Of a stretch of DNA of 64,000 bases, positions 33,228-46,275 are shown in pieces. Made by a program: the position numbers and the translations under genes. Position 1 is the first letter of the stretch. Each line of letters begins with the position of its first letter. The stretch covers positions 118,275,987 to 118,339,986 of the forward strand of contig NC_081185.1 of assembly GCF_029867415.1 (NCBI RefSeq), read 5' to 3'. Source of the stretch: Vicia villosa (taxonomy: Eukaryota > Streptophyta > Magnoliopsida > Fabales > Fabaceae). Below the pieces are notes generated by a model, which did not search any database, was not told the DNA's origin, and saw only the letters and a program-made list of their open reading frames with translations.

Positions 33228-34366
33228 AAATAAAAAGAGGGGTTACCTTAGAGTTTAGTTCATTGATATTTGTTTGTTTTGATTGCTTTACTTTTTAAAG
33301 TTGTTATGGGCATTGAATGGAAGATGAATCCTATACCCGGATTTGAGTGCACCTTAAGATACGAAGTGGCATAGTCATGGAGACCTCCTTCATGTATGTG
33401 GAGGGTTGGTCAATATGAGAGTTCACGCTTAAGTTAGCCCTCTATGGGTGTTTGCATGCTTCTCTTGTATGAGGGAGGTTCGTGCGGATATCTGTGGGTG
33501 AGTCGGAGCTTAAGGACCTTTAGTTACCTTTAACCCATCTTGGCCTTTAGGAACGTAGTGGGGGGACTACTCTTGATGTATGTTGAGGGCATAGTTGCTA
33601 CCTGATACTACAACTCAGATATGTTCTTTCTTAAAGTATCATTGCATGGTATGTATGTATCATGTTCGAGGGTGCTTTAGAAGGACTGACCATTCTGAGT
33701 AACTTTTTAGAACCTGGTTACTAATTTCATCCTTATCTTTAGAAGTACCTATTGGGGAAGGGTAGTTACCTAGTCAGACTTCATGCAAACCTTTAAGCCT
33801 AAGGACTCTTGTGTGAATTGCTTGTATGTGTTGCTAACCCTTTGATTTCGTTGCAGGTTTTGCTTGTTGGACTTATTTGTCCTTACCACATTATGCTTTT
33901 GCCTAATGCATAACATTTGCATGACATCACGACATCATAACATCGCATCACAACTAACCCTTTCAAGGATCTTAGGGATTTAGGGCGCACAATTTTAGGT
34001 GCTCTTATCAAGGACCAAATTCCTATCAAAGGGCAAGGGGATTTATTTTCCTCCGGCCATATGTCTTCCAGTCCAAAGGCACAATACTCATCAAGGGGCA
34101 AGAGGATTTATTTTCCTCTAGCCATATGCTTTAAAATTCAAAAGTACCCCGAATCAAAGGCTATGATCCACTGGATATGGTGAGCTCGATTCTCAAGAAG
34201 AACATCTAAAAACGAAAGTTCTTCAACAAAGATGCAACTCATTTTCAACATTGCAAACTAAATTCCTTAAGGATCCTTGAAAACATTGCATATCCATATC
34301 ATAACATCGCATAGCAGGTTTCCACGATAGATTTCTCATCTTCTCTCGCTGTTTATTTCAGCATAA
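33228..34366 (+). other. Ogre 5' leader, no gene seen
   Basis: It lies between the primer site and gag. There are many short frames, none with a recognisable domain. Two copies of GGGGATTTATTTTCCTC (34029 and 34105) form an imperfect duplication. Ogre elements often carry an extra ORF1 before gag, and I cannot see one here. Confidence 0.5.
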
Positions 34367-35722
34367 ATGGATCTCGAACAATCAGTCAAAGACCTTCTAA
34401 CTCAGAATGCCCAGTTTCAAGATCTGATCCTGAACTTGTCCAAGGGGCAAGATGAGCTGAAAGCACTCCTAACCAAGAAGGAGAAAAAGTCTAGAAGATC
34501 TGTAGGTGTCCTTAATATGGGGTGAAGATTCTGAGGTCCACTCAAGATGGCTGAAGAAGTCAAGGTTCCAAAAGACAATAACAATGATCAAGATGAGGAT
34601 GCTAGCATCAAGACTGACGCAAAAAGTAATCATGATTCTGTCAAGTCCTCTGAGGAAGAAGGAGATTACTACTATGAGGATGAACATCCTGATGACAAAT
34701 ACAAGTTGTTGGAAGAATGCATGAAAGCTATGGAGATTCAGAAGGTACCTGGTCTGGACTTTGAAGAATTAGGCCTCATCTCTGGAGTTGTTATCCCTCT
34801 GAAGTTCAAAACTCCGACCTTTGCCAAGTACGACGGAGTCTCCTATCCTAAACTGCACTTGAGGTCTTATGTGAGGAAGATACAACCTCACACTGCTGAT
34901 AAGAAGCTCTGGATCCATTTCTTTCAAGAAAGCCTATCAGGAACCCAACTAGAATGGTATTATCAACTCGAAGGTACCAACATTCGTACCTGGGAAGACT
35001 TGGTTGTTGCTTTCTACACGCAATACCAATACAATGCTGATCTTGCACCGACTCGCATGCAAGTACAAAGCATGTCTATGGGGCCGAAAGAGAGTCTCAA
35101 GGAGTATGCTCAGAAATGGAGAGATTTAGCTGGCAGAGTTCAACCCCCTTTGGCTGACCGAGAGTTAGTTGACATGTTCATGGGTACACTGACCAGTCTC
35201 TTCTACAGCCATCTACTCGGAAGCTCCTCATCTGGTTTCACCGATCTCATACTGACTGGGGAACGTGTTAAAAGTGGTATCCGAAGCGGAAAAATTCAAG
35301 TGGCTACAACTTCTAATGCCACAAAGAAGCCGTACATTGGAAGGAATGAATCCAACACTGTTGGGGCAGTCCTGATCTCTAGTCAGGCACCAACACAACA
35401 ACCACAGAAAGATCAGCGTAAGCAACAAGGTGGCCAACGTACTTGGAAATCCAAACCCAAAAGGTCATTTACTCCACTGCATATGCCATTGTCTCAAGCT
35501 TTGCAACGCCTGCTCGATCGGAGTCTAATAACTCTACTGCCTCCATAATCAGCTCCAGCTAATCCCGCTCCCGGGTACAAGCATAATGCAAGATGTGCTT
35601 ATCATTCAGACACTCCTGGTCACGATATAGAGGATTGTGGGCCGTTGAAGCATAAAATTCAAGACCTGATTGAAGAAGGGATCATTGAATTTGGCGAGCC
35701 AAAAGAGCCTCAGAAAGTCTAA
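34367..35722 (+). pseudogene. gag: Ogre Gag with in-frame stops
   Basis: One frame of 452 codons runs from ATG 34367 to TAA 35720. It is broken by TGA at 34523 and 34532 and by TAA at 35546. After the first stops it is open from 34547 for 333 codons. FAKYDGVSYPKLHLRSY and WEDLVVAFYTQYQYN are typical of the Ty3/gypsy capsid domain. The C-terminal piece after 35548 has CAYHSDTPGHDIEDC, a CX2HX5GHX3DC-like knuckle typical of Ogre/Tat Gag. Gag packages element RNA. The stops suggest inactivity unless restarted at the Met at 34547, which would lose about 60 residues. Pol is missing downstream. Confidence 0.88.
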
Positions 35723-37975
35723 TGCATTGATATCTAGATGGATGGCTTTTTAGTTCATTAGTTTACTTGCATTTACAATTTCTTTCCCGTTTGTTTAAAC
35801 ATTCATCTTATGTCAGACTCAATTTAGTTTATAATAATCATTAATGCATTGCATATATTTGTCTTGACTTATTTCTTATTATTATTTTAAAACTTTGTTT
35901 TTACTAGATTTTCTTTATGATATTCAACTCTCGCTAAAGTTGTGAACCTTTTGAGGGAGGATGACGAAAACGATACCGCAACCACATACAGTATGCTTTT
36001 AAACAGACCGTGCCGACGATGTGCAGGCATTGTTTCAATTCCTAAATAGTGGAGATATAAGGATGTTAATCCCTAGTCAACCTCTTTGAGCCTAAGGCGT
36101 ATGAGTTTTCTTTCTTGTACAGTTTAAAACCCTTAATCATAACCTGGGGCATGGTAGTTACTCAGCTAACTCAATTATACTGGTAGTTCTTTTACAATAT
36201 CGGTGGTGAGTTCCTGTAATCATTAAAAATCTGGCAGTCAATATCCATTAAAAGAAAAAAACGGTTAAGTCAAACCTATAAAGGAGACTTAGTGAAAAGA
36301 GAAACATCCCGCTGAGTGTAACACCAAAATAAACAGTCAGGCAAAAGTTAGGGATAACCAAAGTCAAAAAAGGTCGCTACAAATCCTCGACAAAAAAATA
36401 TTACAAGGAAGAGGAGATAGATGACTGCCTTTTAGACAAACTTCAGGTTTTTGAACCATTACCAATGTCAATGTTACAATTCCAAACTATTTTGGAGCTT
36501 CAACGTATAGTTAGCTAAGTATAGGACTGAAGAACACGAGGAAGATGAGGATGGGTACAAATATACTTTGAGCCATTATCCTTTGTTTCCTAAAACGTGA
36601 ACCAGGCCACATTACAACCTTTGAAAGTCCTAACTGAAGCATGGTTAGTTCGAAAGTGTACTGTCACCAAAAGGGTATCCTGACTCCTTATGGTTTACCA
36701 CAAATCCTGAGTTGATATCATGTTTTTACAAATGTCGCTTTCTTACATTTTTTGTTGTTCTAAACTAAAAACGTTTTAAATTCCTAGACAGACATATGCA
36801 TTGCATTTTTATGAGTGTCATTATAAAACGATTTTGTCTACGTAATTTCAAATGTTTTACATCAGGAAGAATTTGCATGGGATATAACTAACGACCAAAA
36901 GTCCTCTCGACGGATAAAGTTGCAGAGACGTCTCGTACGCCTAGCTCAGTCAGCCAAAAAGCTGGTATATACAAGGGGCATGACATATTATTACCCTATA
37001 TACCAGGGGCAATCTGGTCACAATTCATAGAATCTCTCAAAGACGTTGAACCACCAGAAAGGCTAGGCCATCACTGGGGGCATGTGGCATTAATCACAAA
37101 TTTCAGCAAGAGCTATTTAGGTACTAGTATCAGATGGCTTCAGTATCAGTCTCTCATGCAAAGTTGTAGTTCCAATAATCTCAAACATCAAGCGTACAAA
37201 GTTACTGATTCCAGGGGCAGATAGACTCTCACAAGCGAAGGACCATATATGGTTAAAAAGTGTTTTCCAACAGCAATTATTCAAAGACTTGGAGCAATGA
37301 AAAGTTGAAATCTTTGGGAATCTTCCCCACAGAGCATTTTTACAATATATCCCCACATATCAATCCTCAAGAAGTTATCTTCAGATAATCTCTTCCTAAC
37401 AGAGACTTGGTTCCCCAACGAAGTTTACATCTCTGTCACTTCCGGTTCTCCGACACAATCCTCCTCTCCAACAGGGTTTATTCAAACTCGCTATCTCCAT
37501 TAAAAGTTGACACTCACAGATGAGCTCGATCAGATAATACATCGGAAGATTATTCTTCTCTCTTGTCCCCAGGATACATCAGGATCAGATCACTCAAGTT
37601 GGTCTCATCCCCAAGCAAAAATCAAAAACCCCCAGCTGGATATCATCGAACGAAAGACAAAAATTCTCAATCACTTTGTCATCATCTCCACCAGCATACA
37701 GAGATTTATTTTCTCAACCAGCAATTGCTATACAAAGTTACCAATATGCTTCGACTATATAGTACATCCATGCCTTATTCATAATACATGCATACAACAT
37801 TCTTATCACACAATACATGCATCATGACGTTGCATAAAACTAATTTTGCCTTTTCAGGTCATTTCACAATCAAAATAACTTTATCATTCAAATACGGTGC
37901 AAAGACGATCGTATCAACAATTCAGTCTTAACGATCATTCAAGACACAAATACAATTCTGATGCTTCATTCCAGG
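35723..37975 (+). other. Ogre internal noncoding region replacing pol
   Basis: No pol motif was found. It contains short purine-rich GGGGCA blocks (about 36976, 37008 and 37075) and the conserved 3' stretch shared with 12300-12500 (CTCCAACAGGGTTTATTCAA at about 37468; TCATCCCCAAGCAAAAATCA at about 37604). Frames longer than 60 codons here are not credible genes. Confidence 0.6.
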
Positions 37976-38705
37976 TCTTTCTCCAAAGATAATTCAAAGA
38001 ACTTCTCATCCTTTTTAGGAACCTTTTTAGGTAGTCTTTTCTAAGACATTTATTAACCTTTCTAGGTAGTCTTCTCTAAGACGTTTATCATCCTTTCTAG
38101 GAACCTTTCTAGGTAGTCTTTTCTAAGACGTTTCTCATCCTTTATAGGAGTCTTTCTAGGTAGTATTTTCTAAGACGTTTATCAACCTTTCTAGGTAGTC
38201 TTTTCTAAGACGTTTTATAGGAACCTTTCTAGGTAGTTTTGTTTAAGACATATCATAGCCTTTCTAGGTCGGTCTTGTTTAAGACATATCATACCCTTTT
38301 TAGGAGCCTTTCTAGGTAGTCTTGGTTAAGACATATCATATCCTTTCTAGGAACCTTTCTAGGTTAGTCTTGTTTAAGACATATCTCCCCCTTTTTTAGG
38401 TAATCTTCTCTAAGACGTTTCATATCCTTTCTAGGTAATCTTCTCTAAGACGTTTCATATCCTTTCTAGGAGCCTTTCTAGATAGTCTTCTCTAAGACGT
38501 GTCATATCCTTTCTAGGTAAGTCTTGTTTAAGACATATCATATCCTTTCTAGGAGCCTTTCTAGGTGTTCTTGTTTAAGAAATATCTCAACATCTTTGGG
38601 TAATCTTCCTTCAAATATTTATCTGACCTTTTCCAAGACATCTCTTGCCCTTTCAGGGAGCTTTTTAGTTAGTCTTCTCTAAGACAATTCTTCCAGAGCT
38701 TTGTT
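37976..38705 (+). repeat. Minisatellite of 33-50 bp units in the Ogre 3' region
   Basis: About 20 irregular units are built on TTTCTAGGTAGTCTTTTCTA with AGACGTTTATCATCC, or on the variant GTCTTGTTTAAGACATATCA. Unit length varies, unlike the regular 64-base array at 12765. Confidence 0.9.
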
Positions 38706-39070
38706 TAAAGCCTAGTCTTCTTTACATCAGTCAGTGATCTACTCCATTCGGGAACCTCTCCAGGTAGTCTTCTATAATACATTACTTCATTTTGATGAAT
38801 CTCTCCTTCGGATACAATCAATGCATATGATCCAGTCTGAAAAGTATCTGCTGTAGACAAACATCTTGTCAAATATTTGGATGGCATCTTTAAGCCCATC
38901 TACGACAACACTCTGTCAACAACTGGATAGAATCTTTAAATTCCGTCTTCGACATTACTTCCTGCACCAGCGAGCGCAAATTTCTGGGTATTCTTGTGTT
39001 CAATCCTCTTCCACCTTCAGATCACAATAGGCGAACAAGCCAATCTACCTCTTCAGGTTTAAGAAGATTG
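38706..39070 (+). other. Ogre sequence between minisatellite and polypurine tract
   Basis: It carries the conserved ATCTTTAAGCCCATCT and TGGGTATTCTTGTGTTCAAT, with TCCTCTTCCACCTTC, seen also before 29928. No gene. Confidence 0.7.
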
Positions 39071-39082
39071 AACAGGGGCAGC
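39071..39082 (+). other. Ogre polypurine tract
   Basis: AACAGGGGCAGC directly before TGTCATACCCC. Identical to 29928-29939. Confidence 0.85.
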
Positions 39083-42000
39083 TGTCATACCCCAAAATTT
39101 TCCCATCATGTTTCAAGGTATTTTGGCCCAAGAAATCTCCTCAGACATATATGATTATCAGATGTGTCAGGTTACACAAGAATTGGGCATGCTCATCCTT
39201 CTCATAAGCAGTAGGTCCCCAACTAGGGTTTTGTTTCTTTTCAAGGAAATGATACTTCTAACACCTCAAGTGGACTTCATGGCTTCCTATATTCTTCAAA
39301 GAATCCCCATATCAATTTTCAAGCTCAGATTCACAAGATTGCTCAGACAAAAGCTCAAATGTTCAACAGTCGTCTAATTTGACTGAAAAGTCAACTAGGA
39401 TCAATATACAGTCAAAACTCCCGATTTTTTGTCAACATAAATATTTTGAAGTTACATTCATCATTTGATTAAGGTTTGATCATGATTCATCAAGAAAAGT
39501 TCAGAAATAAACAAAACTTAAAGTTCCTAAATTAGGGTTTTAAGGAGAAAGTCAGCTGAACTTTGACTGGGCATAACTCTCACATGGTTCATCATAAATT
39601 GTCCAACCAAATCCCGTTCTCAAGGAAATTGAATTCTCTACAACTTTATTGTTGGGTTCAAGTTCAAGAAATGCTTCAATTGAGAGATATGGATCATGAC
39701 ATTATAGGTCCTTCTAAAAATCAACAAAAAGTCATCTTTTTGCAAAGAAGTGTACATGAACATGGAAACTTCAATGAATATGAAACCAAAAGGGGTGTTT
39801 AGAGGACCCTTTGATCTTTCTAAAAAGTCCAAGAACACCTAAAAATGTTGAAAATTGAACAAGATACGAGTTGCACAAGTTGAGCATTTTTGAAGAGGTG
39901 CATGAAGAAAAATACTTGTCAAAATTAATTTTCTTCCAAATAGGCCCAAGTTCTTTTGATCTAAACTTGTTCCTAAGCCCATACACGATCGCTAAGTCCA
40001 AGAGCACGCCTCCTTGCTATTTATTTGATTTATTTTGGAATTATTTCCATTAAAAACCAAATTAAATTAAATAAAATGCAAAACAAGGAAAAATTGCATA
40101 TGGGCTTTGTTTTCACTTGTCTTGAGGACCAAGGAAGCCCATAAATACTTCCAAATTCGTGCACAAGCTTTAAGGACAAGAAAAGATCATATTTGGCTAG
40201 ATTTGATGCAAAAACTTCAATCAAATATTTTGGCATTCAAGTGCAAGATATTTCCTCATTTACTTGACCTAATTCATTCCCATATTTATATCAAACACGT
40301 TCATATCATGGAAGGGACGAAACCCTTGCATCAAGAAGCAACCACAAACTCACAAAAAGTTTCAAAACTAGGGCACATACAAAAAGTATTTTCCAGCCAT
40401 TATCATTTCGTTCCAATCATCCATTCATCCTCTGGAGGTTCTTAGGACTCAAACCAAGTCCTTACTCGAAGCCAAAGCACGTCAAAATTGCTCCATTCAT
40501 CACCATGGTTGCTCATGTTTTTTTCGTTTTTGAATCTTTGAATTCATGCATCATGGTTTGATTTTGTTTGTTTATAACTATTAATATATGTCATTAGAAC
40601 ATGTTTGACGCATAATTCGTAAGCTTTGTTGCAGGAATAAGGATACACCATTGTTAGGGCTAACCAAAGCTCTTGATCGTATCTCATGATACAACCGTTT
40701 TCAGACCAAGCCGACCTTACCATTGAATTCGTGGCTACCGATTTAGTGGACCTGGGTGCTCCTTGATTCTTTCTTAACGTTTTTTATAAGTTTTATTTTT
40801 TGCAGAATTCGCTACGGTATTGTCGTAGCAAAGTCGTGGTCGAGTTTGAGATAAAACTGTAGCAAATGGTTGGCCAAAGGAAGAAGATGGTCAGCAGTCT
40901 TCTTTAACTCCTGGGAACACGCGTGCAGTATTCATTGGCTGGTCAAACCTAACGTGTTTCTCTTCCTTCACACCATTGGCTCATGCGTGAAAGCTGTGGA
41001 CCCAGCTTTGACCTTCCATATTCAAGCGTTATTTTCATATTTATGTTTTTTTATTGATTAATTAACGAATTGAAAACTTGGCACAGTTGGCAATGAAGGG
41101 AGAAGCGCTGCTATGAGGACATGGGTTCGATCCCTGGGTTTTGCACAAAATTTCTCTTATTTTTTCAACTGATTGTTATACTTGTTTCCCAGATCTAACG
41201 CATGCATTCCTAGGCGCGTTACGATATACCCTCCCATCAGCACCGTTCAATCATGATCCACCTAAATCCAAAGGCTGGGAATGCAGGCCCACTAAGAACC
41301 CTCGGGGAACAAGCACACCAGATCCAGGCGCCACCCGCCACATTTTTTCTTCTCATTCTATTCCTTTTTTTTTTGTTATTTTGTTTTCATTATTTAATTT
41401 ACCCTTTTTCTTTTTTTTAACACAACATAAAAAAAAATGTTAGGATTAGTTTTTTAATCAACTTGTATTTTTCTTAAATAATTAATTTTAGGGTTTTAAA
41501 TTAATTAGACTTTAGGTTTTTTTATCAATTTAATTTTGACATAATTTTTAATTAATTAGATGATTAGGTTTTAGCTAATTAATTTAGTTAATTAGGTTTG
41601 ATTTAGTTAGGCAATTAAATTAATTTTAATTATTAACCTAAGTCTTTTAATAACCCTAATTTCTTCCAACTTCAAACTCAAATGTTTTTATTAATCTTTC
41701 CGCGACTCTCTTCTCATCTCAAACTCTCAATGCTTGTCGCGTGATTGAATATTTATTTATTTATTGTTTATATTTAAATATTAGAAATTGATGTATAGGT
41801 TGCAAGGACATTTTTTTGTGATAGCGTAGATTTACATTCCCGCATTTACTTTCCGCACACTATAAACTGCTATGGACTGTGGATATTAAACTGTTTAGAT
41901 GCATGAATAATAGGATTGTATGGCAAGATTTAAAATCAATCGTTAGCTAACCTAAATACAAGATTAAATAATTGAATTTAACACACTTGCACTCACTCAC

Positions 42001-42832
42001 CTTTAGGGTTTCCCCTTTCAATTGCCTTTCGGAAAATAATAGTCAAGTCCCTCGAAGCGTAGGGATGCCTTAGCCTATGCTTCCTTCGATTCAAAATCAC
42101 CATGTCCCTCCGATTTAAAGATCATAGTCCCTTCGATGTCGCCTTTCGGTATAAATGATCTTGTCCCTCGATTAAATGGTGATAGTCCCTTCGATGACTA
42201 AGGTATCCTTACATGTTACCTTTATGACTATTCACATCTCATAGGACTTCCATGGATAACCGTGGATACAAAGGGTGCTTACACCTTCCCTTTGTATAAC
42301 TTACCCCCCAAACTCAAAGTCTTTTAAAAAGATTTTTTTCTGTTCTTTTAGCCTTTCTATATATTGGATAAAATAAAAGTCGGCGGCGACTCTTGCTATC
42401 CGCAACATTTAAAAAAGTCAGTTCTCCCACCGTATTACAATGGGAAAAACCTTACGAACTAGGGTAGGTAGCTATTAAGTGCTTGCTCACAACAAATCAT
42501 ATGCTTTTCACACACCTGTTTTCTAACATTGTCTTTTCAGACATTTTCAAAACAAAACCGTTTTTCTAAACACACACGACACTTTTCAAACATTTCAAAC
42601 AAACAAAATGAGCTAAGCAATTAAGAGCCCGTAGTTAACTACGGATACAAAGGGTGCTTGCACCTTCCCTTTGTATAACCTACCCCCGAACTCAATCTCT
42701 TTTCAAAGAAGGTCTTTCCTGTTCTTTTATACCTTTCCTAATTGAATAAAATAAAAGTCGGTGGCGACTCTTGCACACCGCAACATTTGTTTGCGAATTA
42801 AAAAAAAGTCAGTTCTCCCACCGAGTTACGCA
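39083..42832 (+). repeat. Ogre 3' LTR
   Basis: It begins TGTCATACCCCAAAATTTTC and ends near GAGTTACGCA, about 3.75 kb. Its last 580 bases match the 29940-33204 LTR almost perfectly, but the first 3 kb are only weakly related. The CCCTCGAT...GATGACTAAGGTATCC region (about 42050-42240) is clearly but distantly homologous to 32130-32280. AT-rich 41440-41690 has no genes. The reading frames at 39108 and 40107 lack any family support. Confidence 0.82.
41072..41145 (+). other. tRNA-like A/B box module in an Ogre LTR
   Basis: TTGGCACAGTTGGCAATG resembles an A box, and GGGTTCGATCCC about 45 bases later is a perfect B box (GGTTCGATCCC). It has the same arrangement as 31047-31115 in the other LTR, although the sequences around them differ. 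Confidence 0.4.
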
Positions 42833-45350
42833 TCATTTTATACATTTATTGATACCATTAAGATTGTTGTGATGCCATGAGCCGAAGCTCTATGAAAATA
42901 GACATTGATTGAACCTGTGTGTGATTTAATTTTAATTTGAAAAGTTAGGGTTCTTGAGATTTTTTGGAAAATTCATGAACTATAGTTAATATAAATTTTT
43001 GAAATACACATTTATGGAATCCTCATTAAATTTCCATTAAGTTTGATGTATACATTTTTGCATTTTGTTGAAAAATGAGAGAGCTCCATTTTCGAGTTCG
43101 AGATTGAAGATGACAATGATGGTGGCGTTATTTTCTGATTTAAAATGATTGTTTATATTATATTTATTTGAATGCATTTGATAAATGGATGAGAGCCCAT
43201 TTGTGCTATTTTATTTTTAAACATTTATCACATGTGGTTAAGTTTTAGTTAAGTTTTAACCTTGACCTCCACTTAATTTTTAATACATGTTTCTTTCTCT
43301 TTTTCTTTCTTTTTTAATTCCTTCAGATATTCTTTTTGGTTCCTATTTTCTTTATCAAACATTGATTTATTATTTCTCCTCAGCATAAAAATTATAAAAA
43401 TATTTATTTATTTATTATATTTAATATTTACATATTTATTTTAAATACATTTACAAATCATAAAAATCATATTTCTTTTAATTGATTTGTTTGATTTTAT
43501 ACATGTTTGAATCAATTTTCTTTTAATGATTTGTTGATATTAATACCATGATATTTGGTTTGCTCTTGATCATTTGTTTTCCATACCATGAATTAATATA
43601 ACTTTATTCTTTTAGAAATGATTGAAGCTTATTAAAAATGTAAATTTTTGTCTTCAAAACCCTAATCCATGTATGATTTTATTGACTTAAACTTTATGTT
43701 ATGCCTTGATGTTTGCACTTGGTCATCTTTGAGTTTATACCTTGATGATCCTTTAGGGTTTCACATTTGATTGTGCCATATTTATGTGATTAACCTTGTA
43801 TGCTTAAAGTGTTTACCATGAGTAAATGTTTGTTATGATTTTATAATGTTTGTATACTTGATCCATCTTGATGTGATCTCTTTGCTTGTTGATTATCCAT
43901 ACTTGTTTGTTTGATGTTCATACTTTATTTATATCACATGTTTATATGTTGTTTTGGTACATATATTTTCACCATATTGTTTATAAACTTTGTATAGGTT
44001 GAATCATCTTATCTTGTTTAGGTACTTGTTTACCATGATTAACTTTTCTTTGTATTGTTGTGTATTATCATCATTTTATACTTAATATGTTCATACTTAT
44101 CCATAATATTACCATGTTTACATACACATGTTCACATGTTCATACACACCTACATACTTAGGGTGATCATGATCTTGATTGAGGTATGTCCATACACATG
44201 TTTGACTTATCTTCTTTTAAACATAATATTTGTATACTTACCTTAAGCTTACTTGTGAATATATTAACATATTTATTTGATTAACACTTGTTTACCCTTG
44301 AGTCACATTGATGTTCTCTCCAGAGTTTCCCCTTTTACATTACCATATCCATATGATGGCTTGACTTTGCTTACACTTGATATAATTTGATTGTTGATCA
44401 TAATACATATATCATATCTCACACATATTACTTGAGATACTTTACCATGATATTACTTAAGATCCTCTATCTTGATGCTTGCTTGAGAAGCTTATACTTG
44501 TTTGATTCCTCATTGATATTGCTTGTGTTTTCCAAATCTAAATGAATGGGATAATATTGACTAAAATTGTCAAGGTACTCACATATTTTCTTTACCTTTG
44601 CTTTGTATTTTTAAAACTTAGCATCCAAACTGTTACTTGTCATTTCTAAAGCTTAGCCCCATTTTAACCATTACTTTGCATTTCTAAAGCTTAGCCCTCA
44701 TTTTAAACTTTGCTTTGCATTTCTAAATCTTAGCCCCTTTTAAACGTTCTTTGTAATTTTAAAACCTACCATTTCAAACCCTTGCTTTGCATTTCTAAAG
44801 CTTAACCCATTTTAAAATATGCTTTGTAATTCTAAAACTTAGCATTTCAACTTATGCTTTGCATTTCTAAATCTTAGCCCCCTTTAGAACTTGCTTTGTA
44901 TTTCTAAAGCTTAGCACTCAAAAATATGCTTTGTAATTCTAAAACTTATTACCCAAAAACATTTTGCCACTTTGCCTCTTTTTAAACCCTTTAAGGAGAA
45001 CTACAAATGGTCTGACTTTTCTATAACACAAAAGGAGTATGTAGGCACAAGATGCGATGTCTTGTCGAGCATAATAAAATTCTTTTCTCACCTCCCCACT
45101 CTTTTCTCAAACAAAATATAAATAATAAAATTTAATATACATATTTCAAAGAGGTTCCTATAGAGTAATATAGATACATAAGGTGCTAATACCTTCCTTT
45201 TTGTATAATCAACCCCCGAACCTAAGAACTATGTTTATTTTATTAGTTTTAATTTAAAAACTTCTTTGGGTTTTACTTTGTTCTTTTCTCATTTCCTTTG
45301 GAAACAATAAAGCGCGGTGACGAATTTCATTAAAATACGAGTTGAGTCAA
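42833..45350 (+). repeat. Old gypsy (Tat/Athila-like) LTR relic
   Basis: AT-rich and non-coding. Its end carries the diverged gypsy LTR tail: GTAGGCACAAGATGCGATGT (45040), ATAAGGTGCTAATACCTTCC (45179), CAACCCCCGAACC (45210) and GCGCGGTGACGAA (45313). The start is not defined. There is no coding content. Confidence 0.5.
44580..44950 (+). repeat. Tandem repeat of about 60 bp in the LTR relic
   Basis: Seven or so units each contain CTTTGCATTTCTAAAGCTTA followed by GCCCC, with variable linkers. Confidence 0.8.
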
Positions 45351-46124
45351 ATCAATGGCTTAGTCTTAATTTTTCACCGCTACACCACCTTATGTTAGTC
45401 CATTACCACTTTTTCCAATACTTAATTTTGCAAATTCTATACTTGGTATTCGAATACTACATCTTGGTAGTTGAATACAGAATTGCTTCCATCCCTTAAA
45501 ATGTATTTTAATGACAATACTTTATGTATGATCATGTATGATGATGCAAGAAGGTTTTTAAATGAAGTAAGAGATGAAATTTTGAGCAATTAAATATAGT
45601 TTAGTTTGAATTGCAATGAGCATGTTAGTTATGTTCACTTGTATAAAATCTTCATGTGTATTTCTATGTTCAACTTTCTTGATTAACTTCATCATTGATG
45701 TACATGTCACATTTTATCCTTTTCTTCCTTGATAATCTTTGTCTTCATTAAAACTGAACTTGATATAAGATCTATTCTTCACAATCTCCGTCTTTTTATG
45801 ATGACAAACTCTTTGAATTTGTGTTTTTATAATGGTTAAAAAGTCTCCCCCTAATTTGGAAATCTTGCAATGATAGAGTCAAACTTTTGATGTCATTCTT
45901 TTGGTGTTTGTTATAATCTATACAAGGATTTGGCAAGCAAGCTTATACACCTTTTGTGCATTATTGGGAAGCATGTAACCTTATGGTTGCTATATGTAAA
46001 TCCCCTTATCAAGATCTCCATTTTGGGAATTTTGTTTTGACATCCATTTGATGAACTATAAGTCATGCAAAAAAACTAATGTAAACAATATTCTTATTAT
46101 CATTTTCCTTGCTACCGGTGCGCT
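45351..46124 (-). other. AT-rich stretch with decayed copia 3' signals
   Basis: TCTCCGTCTTTTTATGATGA (45785) and TCTCCCCCTAATTTGG (45843) look like decayed minus-strand Sirevirus polypurine tracts. Nothing else is recognisable. Confidence 0.35.
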
Positions 46125-46275
46125 AACACCTTCCTTTTGTTTAAAACCCTTGGCTACTAGTATGTCCTTCTAGGTATTTAGTGTATCGTTGTTATGATAC
46201 TTTCTTCTAAACATCCACTTGCATCTAATGAATCTTGATCCTTTAGGTATCGTCAAGTTCCCAAATATGGTTTGA
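46125..46275 (-). pseudogene. Relic of a copia reverse transcriptase
   Basis: On the minus strand, short pieces in different frames read NHIWEL, IPKGSRFIRCKWMFRRK and LVAKGFKQKEG, the order found at the start of copia RT domains. Frames are broken and the rest of pol is gone. Confidence 0.7.

Larger units (their letters stand above)
33205..39082 (+). mobile_element. Non-autonomous Ogre internal region (gag only, pol absent)
   Basis: It starts with a tRNA primer site and ends with the polypurine tract at 39071-39082. Only a Gag frame is present (34367-35722). The 3.3 kb that follow have no protease, RT, RNase H or integrase motif in any frame. The 5' leader 33228-34366 is noncoding. Confidence 0.85.

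Noticed and set aside
39108..39377. 89-codon frame in the Ogre LTR as a second LTR-encoded gene
   Set aside because: There is no TATA box at a suitable distance, no hydrophobic pattern and no second copy for comparison. It does not resemble the 55-codon ORF.
41141..41443. 100-codon plus-strand frame
   Set aside because: It ends in a poly-Phe stretch from T-rich DNA and lies inside the Ogre LTR. No family support.
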